The notes beneath the pieces were generated by a model. That model saw only the letters and a program-made list of their open reading frames with translations. It did no database searches and was not told the DNA's origin. The translations under genes and the position numbers were made by a program. This document shows, piece after piece, positions 8,527 through 17,043 of a stretch of DNA of 35,780 nucleotides (its first letter is position 1; every line of letters starts with the position of its first letter). This DNA comes from a virus: IMG/VR virus record IMGVR_UViG_3300040960_002556, positions 1-35,780 of that record. One strand, written 5' to 3'.

Positions 8527-10442
8527 TATGCCCCCCTTAGACGGACCGCGCCGCGACGCGGAGTATTGATAGCTTGAACGACGCGGTCAGCGAAGGCTCT
8601 CTCTGCCGCCGCCTTAGTATCGTATATCACCGCTTGACCCATGTTGACGTTGATCGTCACGCCGCCGCGCTCTTCGTCTCGATCGAAGTCTCGATCTCTG
8701 ATCGATTGAGCAGCTCCAGTGGGAGACGCTCCAGCTCCGCCGCCTCCACCGCTCGCGGAGAGTGCAGAACCAGCGGAACCAGCGGCGACCGCTGCCGCGC
8801 CGAAGAAGGCCGCCGCCTTGAAGTGACCTGCCGCCTCCGCTTGTCCCCCTGGCGTGAAGAGCGCCGCTGTCCCCTTAGCGGTCTGCATAATCGCTTCGAC
8901 TCCAGCTTGGAGCGCGATCGCCTTGAGCGCTTCACCCACTGCGACGGAGACGCTCTCTCCGCTTTGGAGTGCAGCGAGTGAGGCGAAGACCAGCCCTTGC
9001 CCGAAGTTTTCAACCGCTAATGTGATCTTTGACATATCGACGGAGGAGAGTTCTTGAAGCGCTTGTGCCTCTTGCCTGGTCAACTCAATCGAGCGCTGGA
9101 GAGCGTCGATCCGTTGCATCTCCGCCGCGCGCCGGTCGGCTTCCTGCTTTTCCTCAAGAGCCATGAGCTCGCGCTGGCGATTAATCTGGGCGGTCTCCAG
9201 TTGAGTCTCATTCGCCGCCGCTCTTTGGGCGCTCTGAAAGCGGAGTTCGATGAGCTGTCTTTGTTGCTCGATCCCTTTTGTCGCCAGCCGAATCCGAGCT
9301 TCTGCAAGCTTCTGCTCATCGGCAAAAGCTCGATCAGCCGCCGCCTTTCTAGCCGCTGCTTCTTGCGCGCGCCCCGCTTCCCTCTGCGCTCGATCGGCTT
9401 TGCGGAGTGCTCGAATCTTCGCGCTGGCGACTCGCTCCGCTTGCCAGGACGCTTTCTCATACTCTTGATCACTAGCAGCCGACTCCACAAGGAGTCGCTG
9501 TCTCTCCGCGAGCTCTCGACGAATGAGAGCGATTCTTTGTGAAGTTGTCGACGCCTCTATTGAGAGCGCTTCCCTTTGAAAGCGCTCTCCGAGCGCTAGC
9601 ATCTGTTTATTTGCCCGCAGTTGATCTTCAACAGCTTTAGTCGCTGCTTCTTGTTGCTTCTGAAGAGCGGCGCGACCTCTAGTTTCTATCAGTTTCTCAA
9701 CTAGCTGTGTCTGCTCTCGGCGCGATTGCATCGCCTTTTGAGTCATCCCATCAAGAGCCTCTTCGGCCTCATTGAGATTCATCGTCGCGACTCTTAGCCG
9801 CGCTCTAGCTGCGACACTTTGTTGTAGGAAGTACGCTTCAGTGTGCGTCCGCTTCCGGATCATGTCGACTTCAGCTTGAGCTTGAGCAAAAGCCTTCTGC
9901 ACTCGCTGGAGTCTCTGACCTTCGACGCCTTCGCCTTCTCTGATCTTCTGTATATATTCAGTCTGCGCTTTTGATACGCGCGTCAGCTGCATCAGCCTCT
10001 GTCTCTCGGCTTTTGTCAGAGTGATATTTTCGTCGGCGAGACGCTCCATAACACTGGTAAACTCTGACGCCGCCGCCTTGAGCGCTTCCATTCTCGTCTC
10101 AAGGTCTTGAGAATTTCGGATATATTGACGCACCGCTTGAACCACAGCGAAGACAGCTGTACCGATCGCGGCGATAGGACCGAGCATCGCAGTAAAGCTT
10201 GTGCCCGCTGTCTTTGAAGCAGTGGATAGGCCGCCGATCCCTTCAGTGAGTGTCCCAACGGTCGAGACGACATTACCTAAAGACGCGGTCATCACATTCG
10301 AGCTCGCCGAGAGCGCCTCTCCTACCTGCGCTGCTTTACCTCCAGCGACTTCGGCGCCTCTTCCGATCTTGTTAAGAGCGCCTTGAACTTTGCCGCCGCC
10401 TTCAAGCTCGACCTGTATCTCGACTTTTCCCCCGCTAGCCAT
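8526..10442 (-). CDS. Tail tape measure protein, 638 aa
   Basis: The N-terminus (MASGGKVEIQVELEGGGKVQGALNKIG) matches the usual start of tape measure proteins, with a short strand then helices. Residues about 60-110 include a hydrophobic Gly/Ala-rich stretch (MLGPIAAIGTAVFAVVQAV), and residues about 120-470 are almost entirely Gln/Glu/Arg/Ala coiled coil. The Gly-rich C-terminal part (SASGGGGGAGASPTG) and a final beta-type tail (GVTINVNMGQAVIYD) follow. It sets tail length and threads into the host envelope at DNA ejection. It lies directly after the frameshifted chaperone, as expected. By the usual rule of about 1.5 angstrom per residue it implies a tail near 95 nm. Confidence 0.9.
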   Translation of the reverse strand: MASGGKVEIQVELEGGGKVQGALNKIGRGAEVAGGKAAQVGEALSASSNVMTASLGNVVSTVGTLTEGIGGLSTASKTAGTSFTAMLGPIAAIGTAVFAVVQAVRQYIRNSQDLETRMEALKAAASEFTSVMERLADENITLTKAERQRLMQLTRVSKAQTEYIQKIREGEGVEGQRLQRVQKAFAQAQAEVDMIRKRTHTEAYFLQQSVAARARLRVATMNLNEAEEALDGMTQKAMQSRREQTQLVEKLIETRGRAALQKQQEAATKAVEDQLRANKQMLALGERFQREALSIEASTTSQRIALIRRELAERQRLLVESAASDQEYEKASWQAERVASAKIRALRKADRAQREAGRAQEAAARKAAADRAFADEQKLAEARIRLATKGIEQQRQLIELRFQSAQRAAANETQLETAQINRQRELMALEEKQEADRRAAEMQRIDALQRSIELTRQEAQALQELSSVDMSKITLAVENFGQGLVFASLAALQSGESVSVAVGEALKAIALQAGVEAIMQTAKGTAALFTPGGQAEAAGHFKAAAFFGAAAVAAGSAGSALSASGGGGGAGASPTGAAQSIRDRDFDRDEERGGVTINVNMGQAVIYDTKAAAERAFADRVVQAINTPRRGAVRLRGA

Positions 10443-11369
10443 TACTCGCCTCCTCGTGTGCGCGCTGTCGAGCGCGAGCCTTCATCAGCTCGGTTTGAGT
10501 GTGGAGCTCCGTCCATAAATCTATCACCGCGCAAGAAGGCTCGCGGTAAAAGTCTCGAAGACTCCCGAGCCCAGCGCAGTGCGCGCGATAGCTGGAGACC
10601 ATCGGAGAGAGTCGATTCATGTCGGCGATCGGGCAGCGCCTCACCCGCTGATCTCCCCAAGACGGGTCGGAGTCTGGCGCGATCCGATAGGCCATGACAT
10701 AGGCGCCTTGCTCGTCTCGCTTGAGCCAGGGGAGACCAGCGCGGAAAGCTCCGCCGCAGTTGCCTCGCCTTCGTCTTAGTGTCGGGTCGCCTTTGCATTG
10801 TTCACAACTCCACGCGCGGGAACCAGCATAGGCGATCCAGACACTGGCTCCCGCTGCTATTTTCCCGCGGGTGGCAAAAGCGAGAGCGCTTGAATATGCG
10901 CGACGAGCTCCCCCATCAAAACTTGACGATGATGATCCGGACGGATCGAGTCGACGAGCTCCAGCGGGTCACCGTCATGACCTTCGATGGAGACGAGACC
11001 AGCGCGAAGCATCTCCCGATAAACGCGCGACAGATAACGATTGTATTCGCCAAGCGCTCGCCGCTCATCTTCTGGAAGATCATGCTGCCAGCGCGCGCGC
11101 TCCTTCGGGTCGTCGGGTTGCTCTGTCCAGAGGATTCTCCCGAGCTCCGATCGAGAATAGGCGCCCGCCTCAACTTCCGCGTCTTCTCTAGCTTGAGGAG
11201 ATAGCGCTCGAAGGGTGAAACGCGTTGCCCCTTCCGTCGAATCGAAGAGGCTCTCGTCGCGCGTCGAGAGATACTCGACCTTAGCCTCTTCAGTCCCGAT
11301 GACCGACGGGTCAACGGTTGAGACAACTTCAACGGTCTGATCGGTGCTCGTGGAGAATATGAACGCCAT
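10435..11369 (-). CDS. Tail assembly chaperone GT, made by -1 frameshift (311 aa)
   Basis: The first ORF (11369-10857) ends GCG GGA AAA TAG, and its heptamer GGGAAAA is a canonical X-XXY-YYZ slippery site placed immediately before the stop. In the -1 frame translation continues for 141 codons to a TAG at 10437-10435, overlapping the tape measure start by 8 nt. The extension contains a zinc-ribbon-like set of cysteines (SCEQCKGDP, then NCGGAF) and ends ARARQRAHEEASNG. Such G/GT pairs between tail tube and tape measure are conserved in long-tailed phages. A separate short ORF starting at 10695 (MAYRIAPDSD) is only the tail of this extension. Confidence 0.85.
10857..11369 (-). CDS. Tail assembly chaperone G, 170 aa
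   Basis: This is the unshifted product, MAFIFSTSTDQTVEVVSTVDPSV... ending LLPPAGK. The N-terminus has beta-strand character and the rest is mostly helical (PEDERRALGEYNRYLSRVYREMLRAG), as expected for the G domain that coats the tape measure during assembly. It lies 2 nt after the tail tube gene and immediately upstream of the tape measure start. Most ribosomes should terminate here and a minority should shift into the T extension. The identification rests on order, size and the slippery site rather than on a recognised family motif. Confidence 0.8.
   Translation of the reverse strand: MAFIFSTSTDQTVEVVSTVDPSVIGTEEAKVEYLSTRDESLFDSTEGATRFTLRALSPQAREDAEVEAGAYSRSELGRILWTEQPDDPKERARWQHDLPEDERRALGEYNRYLSRVYREMLRAGLVSIEGHDGDPLELVDSIRPDHHRQVLMGELVAHIQALSLLPPAGK
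10860..10866 (-). promoter_or_regulatory. Programmed -1 ribosomal frameshift site GGGAAAA
   Basis: Read on the minus strand, the zero-frame codons are GCG GGA AAA TAG. The heptamer G GGA AAA permits both tRNAs to re-pair after a one-base backward slip to GGG AAA, and the next codon becomes ATA. The adjacent zero-frame stop would lengthen the pause. The -1 frame is open for 141 codons from this point. Confidence 0.85.
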
Positions 11370-11371
11370 TC

Positions 11372-12667
11372 TTAGAGCCCCAATCCGATCCGAAGAGGAG
11401 TCCCTCCCGCGTCGCCGGTTCCCGCATCACCACCGAAGCGAGAAGCCGCATAGGTGAGACTCTGCTGAACGATCTCTCCGTCGATGACTCGGATCTGTGG
11501 ATCGACTGTCAGGTAAGCGCCTGGCACGTTCAGCGCCATCCCCTGACCGTCGCCGACTGGACCAGTCCCCACAAGGAGATCTCTCACGACCGCGTCGCGG
11601 AAGTCATTGTTGATCGTCGTATTCGGAGAGTCGACGGTAAGCGAGACCTCTACGGTCTGATCACTTACTTCCATGTCGCTCATCCCGATCAGAGAAGAGC
11701 TCTGACCGATCGGAGTGAGAGTGTTAGTGATCGTCGCGCTGAACTCGGAGACGGAGAGAGCGATGCGCCCGTGTTCGTCTCCGTTATCGGTCCCGATATC
11801 CGTTCGCGAGGTCGAGGCCGCGTCGGAGAGGAGGACATAGCAGCTCCGAAAATGCGGAGTCGCTCCATCGGTCGTCTGTGGTTCAACCGGTCCAGTCGCG
11901 TTCCCGTGATCGTCCTCAATATGAGCAGCTTGGAAGACGAAGTCACCCATCAAGCGCCCGCCGTCGATCGAGATTGAGAGGCTCTCAAGCTTGCATCCGA
12001 AAGCATAGGAGAGGACGCCGACGCCATCGACGCGGAAGGCAAGGCTGTTCGCGACGGATCCGCTGTTGTCTCCCTTGGCCGTGTACCAAGTCTGGAGGAG
12101 ACGGACGGTGTCGGATGTGGTGAGGTCGCGGGAGAGCGCTGGAGAGTAACCGATGTTCCCCGTCCCGCTTCCGTTCTTGGAAGTAACATGGGCGTATTCT
12201 GCGCGCCCGTTGATCTCGATCCCGAAGAGGCCGCCGAGCTTGTAGCTCGCGAGAGTGGTCGGGGTGTATTCATTCGTCCCCACCGCCGCGCTCACCGCGT
12301 CGTTCTCCGCGCCTGGGATCGTGGTCGAGAATCCAGCGGAGAGGAGACGACCGAGAGCGGTCCCAGCGTAGTTTGAACCAGTGCCGAGCGTGGTAAAGTC
12401 GCATCGAACGGTGACGGTTCCGGTTCTGCGCTGTTGCTTGGTTCCGGCGATGTATGTCGTATCAAGCTCCGGAGGGAGACCGTGAGGACCGTCGCGCGCC
12501 TCTGTGCGCTCCGAGACCGGAGGCTCGCCTGGAACGACGATGGGATCTCTCTCACAGGGGATCGAGATAAAGGAGAGACCGGTAGCGCTTGGAGCTCCAG
12601 TCAAAGAGCTAAGCGATCCGAAAGAGCTCTCGACCGCGACCGAGAGTGAACGATGTGTAACTGCCAT
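11372..12667 (-). CDS. Major tail tube protein, 431 aa
   Basis: The ORF begins MAVTHRSLSVAVESSFGSLSS, a typical tube-protein start, and is beta-rich throughout. Repeated strands such as KLESLSISIDGGRLMGDFVFQAAH and VSEFSATITNTL, together with the DQTVEVSLTVD segment, match the pattern of stacked tube subunits. It precedes the G/GT chaperone and follows the tail terminator candidate, with TGATG linking stop and start at 12667. At 431 aa it is larger than minimal tube proteins, so an additional surface domain is likely. No contractile sheath gene is seen nearby, which favours a non-contractile tail. Confidence 0.75.
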   Translation of the reverse strand: MAVTHRSLSVAVESSFGSLSSLTGAPSATGLSFISIPCERDPIVVPGEPPVSERTEARDGPHGLPPELDTTYIAGTKQQRRTGTVTVRCDFTTLGTGSNYAGTALGRLLSAGFSTTIPGAENDAVSAAVGTNEYTPTTLASYKLGGLFGIEINGRAEYAHVTSKNGSGTGNIGYSPALSRDLTTSDTVRLLQTWYTAKGDNSGSVANSLAFRVDGVGVLSYAFGCKLESLSISIDGGRLMGDFVFQAAHIEDDHGNATGPVEPQTTDGATPHFRSCYVLLSDAASTSRTDIGTDNGDEHGRIALSVSEFSATITNTLTPIGQSSSLIGMSDMEVSDQTVEVSLTVDSPNTTINNDFRDAVVRDLLVGTGPVGDGQGMALNVPGAYLTVDPQIRVIDGEIVQQSLTYAASRFGGDAGTGDAGGTPLRIGLGL

Positions 12668-13134
12668 CAGAAGGCCTCCGAGAAGAGAAGGTCGAACGGA
12701 ACAATGAGAAGGAGCGCCGCTGGGTTTCCTGCCTCATCAAGGAGCGGAGTGGTCGTAGCCTCTCCGGTGATCAGTGAGGTGATCCCAGTCGTCGCTAGAC
12801 TATACGCGGGATCGCGCAAGGAGTTGACCAGCTGTGAGCTATCCTCTCCGACGATGCGCTCCAGAAGGCCGACGTCTCGCGGGATATCATAGCGGACGCG
12901 GAGCTCGGCGGTGAGTCGCTTCCTTCCAGTGATTCCCGCTTGCCCATCGTCATGGGGGAAAGTGGTCGTGCGGAGCTCAAAGAGGCGGAGCGTATTCGGT
13001 CGGCGATCTGTTAGCAGCTCCATCCCCGAAGCAGGATCAACACAGACGAATCCTTGCGACTCGTCGGTCTTCGGGATGAGCGCCTCGAGGCGATTGATGA
13101 GGAAAGAGAAAGCGCTCGCGACTCCTTGGCTCAT
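12667..13134 (-). CDS. Putative tail terminator protein, 155 aa
   Basis: The product (MSQGVASAFSFLINRLEALIPKTDESQGF...) has the helix-then-mixed alpha/beta layout of tail terminators that cap the tube at the head-proximal end. It sits immediately before the tail tube gene, the standard position, and is coupled to its neighbours by overlapping stop and start codons on both sides. The C-terminus PAALLLIVPFDLLFSEAF is a hydrophobic strand. The function is assigned from gene order and size; no diagnostic motif is visible. Confidence 0.6.
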   Translation of the reverse strand: MSQGVASAFSFLINRLEALIPKTDESQGFVCVDPASGMELLTDRRPNTLRLFELRTTTFPHDDGQAGITGRKRLTAELRVRYDIPRDVGLLERIVGEDSSQLVNSLRDPAYSLATTGITSLITGEATTTPLLDEAGNPAALLLIVPFDLLFSEAF

Positions 13135-13709
13135 CTTCGACCTCCGATTGCTCTATTGATCGAGCTGATAAAGCTCTTTTGCTCTGCGTAACCATAGCCC
13201 ACTGGAGAGAGCTTCTTTCGCATCCTCGCGGCGATCGCGTTGGTGAGCTTTCTCTGGTCTGAGTTAGAGAGCCCAATGAACGGACGATCTCGGTGAACAT
13301 CATAACCATAAGACTGCACCTTAGAGGAGAGCCCTATCGTGTAGCTCGTCTTCGTCGCGTTGGTCGTGATCAGGTTATTCATGAGCGCGCCGCTCAAGGT
13401 GAGATCGACCTCGGCAGTCTGGTTCTTTCCGCCTGGCGTATAGCGTCGGCTCTTCCGCTTATATTCTCGATAGCCGCCTTTATAGTAGACCCCCTTCGGA
13501 GTCTCCTCGCCGCCTTTTGGCGGAAGGTTCGCTTGATACGAGATATAGATCGGTCGCTCTGAATACTCCTTAAAAGGTCGGTCGCTCGTGTTCTTACCAG
13601 CATAGACGCGAGAGCGGACCAGAGCGATCGTGTCGAGCGCTGTGATCTGACTATCTCTCACCGTCCAGAGCTCTGGAATTGTGATCGAGACTTTAACCTT
13701 GGAGGTCAT
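13131..13709 (-). CDS. Putative head-tail joining / gp10-like neck protein, 192 aa
   Basis: This basic protein (MTSKVKVSITIPELWTVRDSQ...) contains many Lys/Arg residues and a C-terminal segment NSDQRKLTNAIAARMRKKLSPVGYGYAEQ that resembles HK97-gp10-like or virion-morphogenesis neck proteins. It lies between the connector and the tail terminator, as such proteins do. Start and stop overlap the neighbouring genes (TAATG at 13709 and ATGA at 13131). The family assignment is tentative. Confidence 0.6.
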   Translation of the reverse strand: MTSKVKVSITIPELWTVRDSQITALDTIALVRSRVYAGKNTSDRPFKEYSERPIYISYQANLPPKGGEETPKGVYYKGGYREYKRKSRRYTPGGKNQTAEVDLTLSGALMNNLITTNATKTSYTIGLSSKVQSYGYDVHRDRPFIGLSNSDQRKLTNAIAARMRKKLSPVGYGYAEQKSFISSINRAIGGRR

Positions 13710-14692
13710 TAGTGCTGCATCCCTCGCCAGCGAGGATACTCGATCGCGATGTCCTTCTCTCGCTGTGTAGGCTGGACCGATGGGAGGGAGAAGGTTCCGC
13801 GCGCGTCGGAGACTTTCCCACCCGCTCTGCGAAGGTTGATCTCGTCGGAGTCGATCACTCCGTCGTCATCGGTGTCGAGGGTGAGCTGCCTCATCGCCCT
13901 GGTGAAGAGCTCCATCGCTCGATTACTCATGCGCTCCGCGATGTCTAGTTGAGCGGTCATCTCATAGACGCGCGACGCGGAGAGATAGCGGTGAGCTTCG
14001 AGGAAAATGTGAGGATTGAAAATGTCGTCTTCGGTCTGGCTCTCAAGGAGCTCGTCTCTGATATAAAGGGTGAGCTCGTCGAGCGCCGCCGCGATCTGTT
14101 CAGAGAGATCCTGCTGACGTCGCGGGATCATGTCGCCTAATTGGGGCATCTTCGCGACGAGGTCGGAGTGGGTGAGGCCGGTGTCGAATGGTCGACGGAC
14201 GACCTCGATCACGTTCCGCGCGAGGAGTGGTCGATCGTTCGGGCTCTCGTCGCTGGTATAAGCGACGGTCCAGTCGATCAGACCGCGCGTCGCTGTATCC
14301 GCTGCGGGGATTGTATACTCGTATCCAGCCCAGACGAGAGAGGCGCTCTCGGTGAGTGCTAGACCTCGCGGGAGAAGGTCGGCGAGGATCGCGGTTGCCC
14401 CGTCAATCCGATCAACCGTAACGAGAAAGAGCCCGTCCTCATCGGTGACGAGGAAGGCGCGACCCGACCTGGCGCCGATTCGCCCTGAAGCGTCAGCGCT
14501 GGCGGAGAGGGTGAGAGTCCGCCGATCTCCTCCAAGAGCTGTCACCGTCGCCGAAGAGTGCACCGCTGTCATATTCGACGCGGCGCGCGTCGTTCCGTTG
14601 GGGAGCGTATAGGCGAGAGTCGGCGTCGCGGCGAGCGGATAAGGCGACTCCCACGAGAAGATATAATCCTTGTTTTGAGCTGCTTTGATCAT
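13709..14692 (-). CDS. Head-tail connector/adaptor with EF-hand-like loop, 327 aa
   Basis: The N-terminal half (residues 1-160) is beta-rich, including repeated strand-turn units (RRTLTLSASADASGRIG, DGLFLVTVDRIDG). Residues about 170-270 are helical (SEQIAAALDELTLYIRDELLE, MTAQLDIAERMSNRAMELF), as in gp6/gp15-type adaptors under the portal. Residues 273-284 form DTDDDGVIDSDE, an exact EF-hand calcium loop pattern (Asp273, Asp275, Asp277, Gly278, Ile280, Asp281, Glu284). It lies just downstream of the MuF gene with an ATGA overlap. The adaptor role is inferred from order and the helical core. Confidence 0.65.
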   Translation of the reverse strand: MIKAAQNKDYIFSWESPYPLAATPTLAYTLPNGTTRAASNMTAVHSSATVTALGGDRRTLTLSASADASGRIGARSGRAFLVTDEDGLFLVTVDRIDGATAILADLLPRGLALTESASLVWAGYEYTIPAADTATRGLIDWTVAYTSDESPNDRPLLARNVIEVVRRPFDTGLTHSDLVAKMPQLGDMIPRRQQDLSEQIAAALDELTLYIRDELLESQTEDDIFNPHIFLEAHRYLSASRVYEMTAQLDIAERMSNRAMELFTRAMRQLTLDTDDDGVIDSDEINLRRAGGKVSDARGTFSLPSVQPTQREKDIAIEYPRWRGMQH

Positions 14693-15606
14693 CGATCGGC
14701 CCTCGCCTTCTGGTTCGCTTGTCTGACTTCCGCGTCGGTCCCGCGTTCTAGGTTAGCCGATTCGATCAGCTCTTCGGAGACCGGCGACCACGAGTGCCGG
14801 CAGTTGTAACCGCCCCCTCGCGTCAACACTGGCTCAAGCTGATAATTTCGCATCTCTCCGACCTGTGTCTGCGTGTAGACCTTGCCGACGATCACTCGAC
14901 AAAATGAGCGAGTGATCCCGTCTAGCGGGCCGGTGTAGAGATAATGGTTCAGTCCAGCTTCTTCGGCTGCGATAGCGGTGAGCTCGCGACCGTAGCTTGT
15001 GATTCTCGTTCTCGCCTCTGTGATCTGACGACCCTCTGCGGATCGGAGAGCAGCATCGAGGCCGCTGATAACATCAGAGGGTTCCAGAGTAAAAGCGGCG
15101 CTTGAGAGCGCGTCTCTGACCGAGCGCTGAACATCGGGCAAAATGACATCATCGTAGATCCCCGAGATTGTCTGGTCAGCTAGGGCTTGTCCGACGCCTC
15201 CGATTTCGGAGACCGAGAAGCCTTCTTCAGACGCCAAGAGGAGCTCCTCGACATTCGCGAGGGTCTCTCTCTCCGCGTCAGTGATCTGCATGATGGAGGA
15301 AGCTAGGCCATTATCTAGGATCCAAGCGTTCATCTCACCACGGCGCATCCGGCGGAGCTCGTCGAGTCCACCGCGCGCGGCTGCTGCCTTCACTGCGTTC
15401 ACGATTTCAGCCTTGCTTCTTCGGAGCGCTCGACGGAGATCCCGATCGAGCTTCGCCTCAAGCTGTAGTTGAGCTTTAGACGCGCGGAGCACTTGGAGCA
15501 ATCGAGCGTCCGTCGCCGCCTTAATCTGGCGGGTCAAGTCGTCGATCGCTTTCGCGTCCGCGTCCTCTGCGAGGTGAATGTGTGAAGAGCAGTGAAGACA
15601 GCGCAT
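14689..15606 (-). CDS. MuF-like minor head protein, 305 aa
   Basis: The C-terminal domain carries the head-morphogenesis signature: TGPLDGITRSFCRVIVGKVYT followed by GGGYNCRHSWSPVS, the conserved Asp/Arg, Cys and GYNCRH pattern of Mu gpF/SPP1 gp7 proteins. The central region is long helical. The N-terminus has a small possible metal site, MRCLHCSSHIHL. Start chosen at ATG 15606 with AGAGGT about 5 nt upstream; the TTG one codon earlier is not needed. In the family a few copies sit in the virion and may be ejected with DNA. It lies downstream of the major capsid gene, which is less common than next to the portal. Confidence 0.8.
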   Translation of the reverse strand: MRCLHCSSHIHLAEDADAKAIDDLTRQIKAATDARLLQVLRASKAQLQLEAKLDRDLRRALRRSKAEIVNAVKAAAARGGLDELRRMRRGEMNAWILDNGLASSIMQITDAERETLANVEELLLASEEGFSVSEIGGVGQALADQTISGIYDDVILPDVQRSVRDALSSAAFTLEPSDVISGLDAALRSAEGRQITEARTRITSYGRELTAIAAEEAGLNHYLYTGPLDGITRSFCRVIVGKVYTQTQVGEMRNYQLEPVLTRGGGYNCRHSWSPVSEELIESANLERGTDAEVRQANQKARADR

Positions 15607-15615
15607 CAATACCTC

Positions 15616-16623
15616 TTAGGTGAGGCAGTTGGTCAGGAGACGACCGCGGTCTGCGTCGACCTTCTTGAAGAGCTGGACGTGCTCACCCCAGACATGACGA
15701 CGGACGAGGTCGAGGGAGTCGTACTGCCCAGCCTGAAGGCTCTTGTACATCATGTTGAGCGCCGCGACTGGCATAGCCTTGACGCCGCCGCTTTTCTGCG
15801 CGACAGCGTCGGAGCCGCGCATGATGTAGAGGCCGATCGTCTCACCGTTCCAGATATTCGCCTCGCTTGAGGTCGCGCCTGGGATCGCGGTCTCGCGTCG
15901 AGCGCTACCGACAAAGACGTTCGGGATGTTGAGGACCGTGCTAAGAACCTGAAGCACTGCGTCATCAGCGAGGATGCGGTTCCCGCTCGCAATACCGATG
16001 CCTTGTGCGGCGTCGCCAACGCTCACGAATGATCTGATCTCTGGGTTACGAGCGAGAGCGCGGAGCACGTCATAACCAAGGATCAGAGTATCAGCGACGA
16101 TCCCGTGATTCGCCGCGCGAAGGATGTCGAGCTGATCGTGAAGGAAGCTCAAAGGCTCCGCTCCAGCGGCATCGAACTTAGTCCCTGGGGTCGTGTTATT
16201 CGTGAACTCGCTGGTCGAGAAGAGAAGATCTGCGCAGCGCTTCTCTTGAGCGAGGAGAAGAGCGCGGCGAACCTTGCGAGCGCTCCGCTCTTCTTCAGAG
16301 CCTGGGTACTGCGAGTCTTCGATGTCCTCCATCGCGATGGAGTCCTCGAACGAGTGGATCTCCGCCTTGAAGGTGAGGCTGCTTCGGTTGAAGCTGGAGA
16401 GACTCTGTCGGCTTGCGCCTGGCGCGCGGCGAGAGTCAGCCTCTGGAGCACCCATGAAGGAGCGAGTCTCCTCGACGAGGAGGGTCCCGCTTCGCTCTGG
16501 AACGTCGACCTGCTCCATCACGCGACCAGCGATGAGCTGACTGTCGCTTGGGATCGCCTCGGCGACGATGTTGGTCAAGATCTGATCGACGGGATGAAGA
16601 TTGCTATAACTTGGACGGGCCAT
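15616..16623 (-). CDS. Major capsid protein, 335 aa
   Basis: Position and composition indicate an HK97-fold capsid protein. It follows protease/scaffold and cement genes, and begins MARPSYSNLHPVDQILTNIVAEAIPS. The sequence contains an acidic extended-loop region (SFEDSIAMEDIEDSQYPGSEEERSA) and the spine-helix-like SARKVRRALLLAQEKRCADLLF. Later strands such as NIPNVFVGSARRETAIPG and WNGETIGLYIMRGSDAV, and a final PVAALNMMYKSLQAGQYDSLDLV, are typical of the P and A domains of Mu/myophage-type capsids. No N-terminal delta domain is evident, consistent with a separate scaffold encoded upstream. Confidence 0.8.
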   Translation of the reverse strand: MARPSYSNLHPVDQILTNIVAEAIPSDSQLIAGRVMEQVDVPERSGTLLVEETRSFMGAPEADSRRAPGASRQSLSSFNRSSLTFKAEIHSFEDSIAMEDIEDSQYPGSEEERSARKVRRALLLAQEKRCADLLFSTSEFTNNTTPGTKFDAAGAEPLSFLHDQLDILRAANHGIVADTLILGYDVLRALARNPEIRSFVSVGDAAQGIGIASGNRILADDAVLQVLSTVLNIPNVFVGSARRETAIPGATSSEANIWNGETIGLYIMRGSDAVAQKSGGVKAMPVAALNMMYKSLQAGQYDSLDLVRRHVWGEHVQLFKKVDADRGRLLTNCLT

Positions 16624-16636
16624 GATTTACGACTCC

Positions 16637-17041
16637 TTAGGAGGCTTGGCTAGCGCCGGAGAAAATGACCTCAATCTCGTCGCCGTCGGCGTATGAGGTA
16701 ACATTCTGATTAAAGATCACGCGAGCGACGCTGCGCTGGATTGGAGCTCCGCCACCGGTAGCCCACGGGATGAGGCGAGCGGTTCCCGTCTCGACCATAA
16801 GCAGAGAATGAGTCCCTGCGGTGAGAGTGGTGCCAGCGATCGCCTTAGTACGACCACGAAGAACAACCTCAACAGCGTCGCCAGCGTCAGCGCTGCGCTG
16901 TGCGATCCCGTCGACGTTCTCGCCGGTCGTGGTGTCAGCGAGTGCCACCTTCCCGTTGCTGTCGAAGACGACAGCTTGGAGAGCAGTGATCGCCTCGGCG
17001 GCGATAAAAGTATCGATATCAGAGTTTGAAAGACGGCCCAT
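16637..17041 (-). CDS. Capsid cement / decoration protein (DUF2190-like), 134 aa
   Basis: The small beta-rich protein shows the pattern of capsid cement proteins: EAITALQAVVFDSNGKVALADTTTGENVDGIAQRSADAGDAVEVVLRGRTKAIAGTTLTAG, that is, a property that changes from default and is reset, ending with SYADGDEIEVIFSGASQAS. Proteins of this type bind the capsid surface after expansion and stabilise it against DNA pressure. It sits between the protease/scaffold and the major capsid gene, the usual arrangement. Confidence 0.75.
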   Translation of the reverse strand: MGRLSNSDIDTFIAAEAITALQAVVFDSNGKVALADTTTGENVDGIAQRSADAGDAVEVVLRGRTKAIAGTTLTAGTHSLLMVETGTARLIPWATGGGAPIQRSVARVIFNQNVTSYADGDEIEVIFSGASQAS

Positions 17042-17043
17042 GC

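Noticed and set aside
10435-10695. 86-aa ORF as an independent gene
   Set aside because: Its frame is open upstream to the GGGAAAA site and the cysteine motif lies before its ATG, so it is the end of the frameshift product.
10442-10798. 118-aa minus-strand ORF before the tape measure
   Set aside because: It is the third frame of the G/GT extension, Arg-rich, and not the -1 frame entered from the slippery site.
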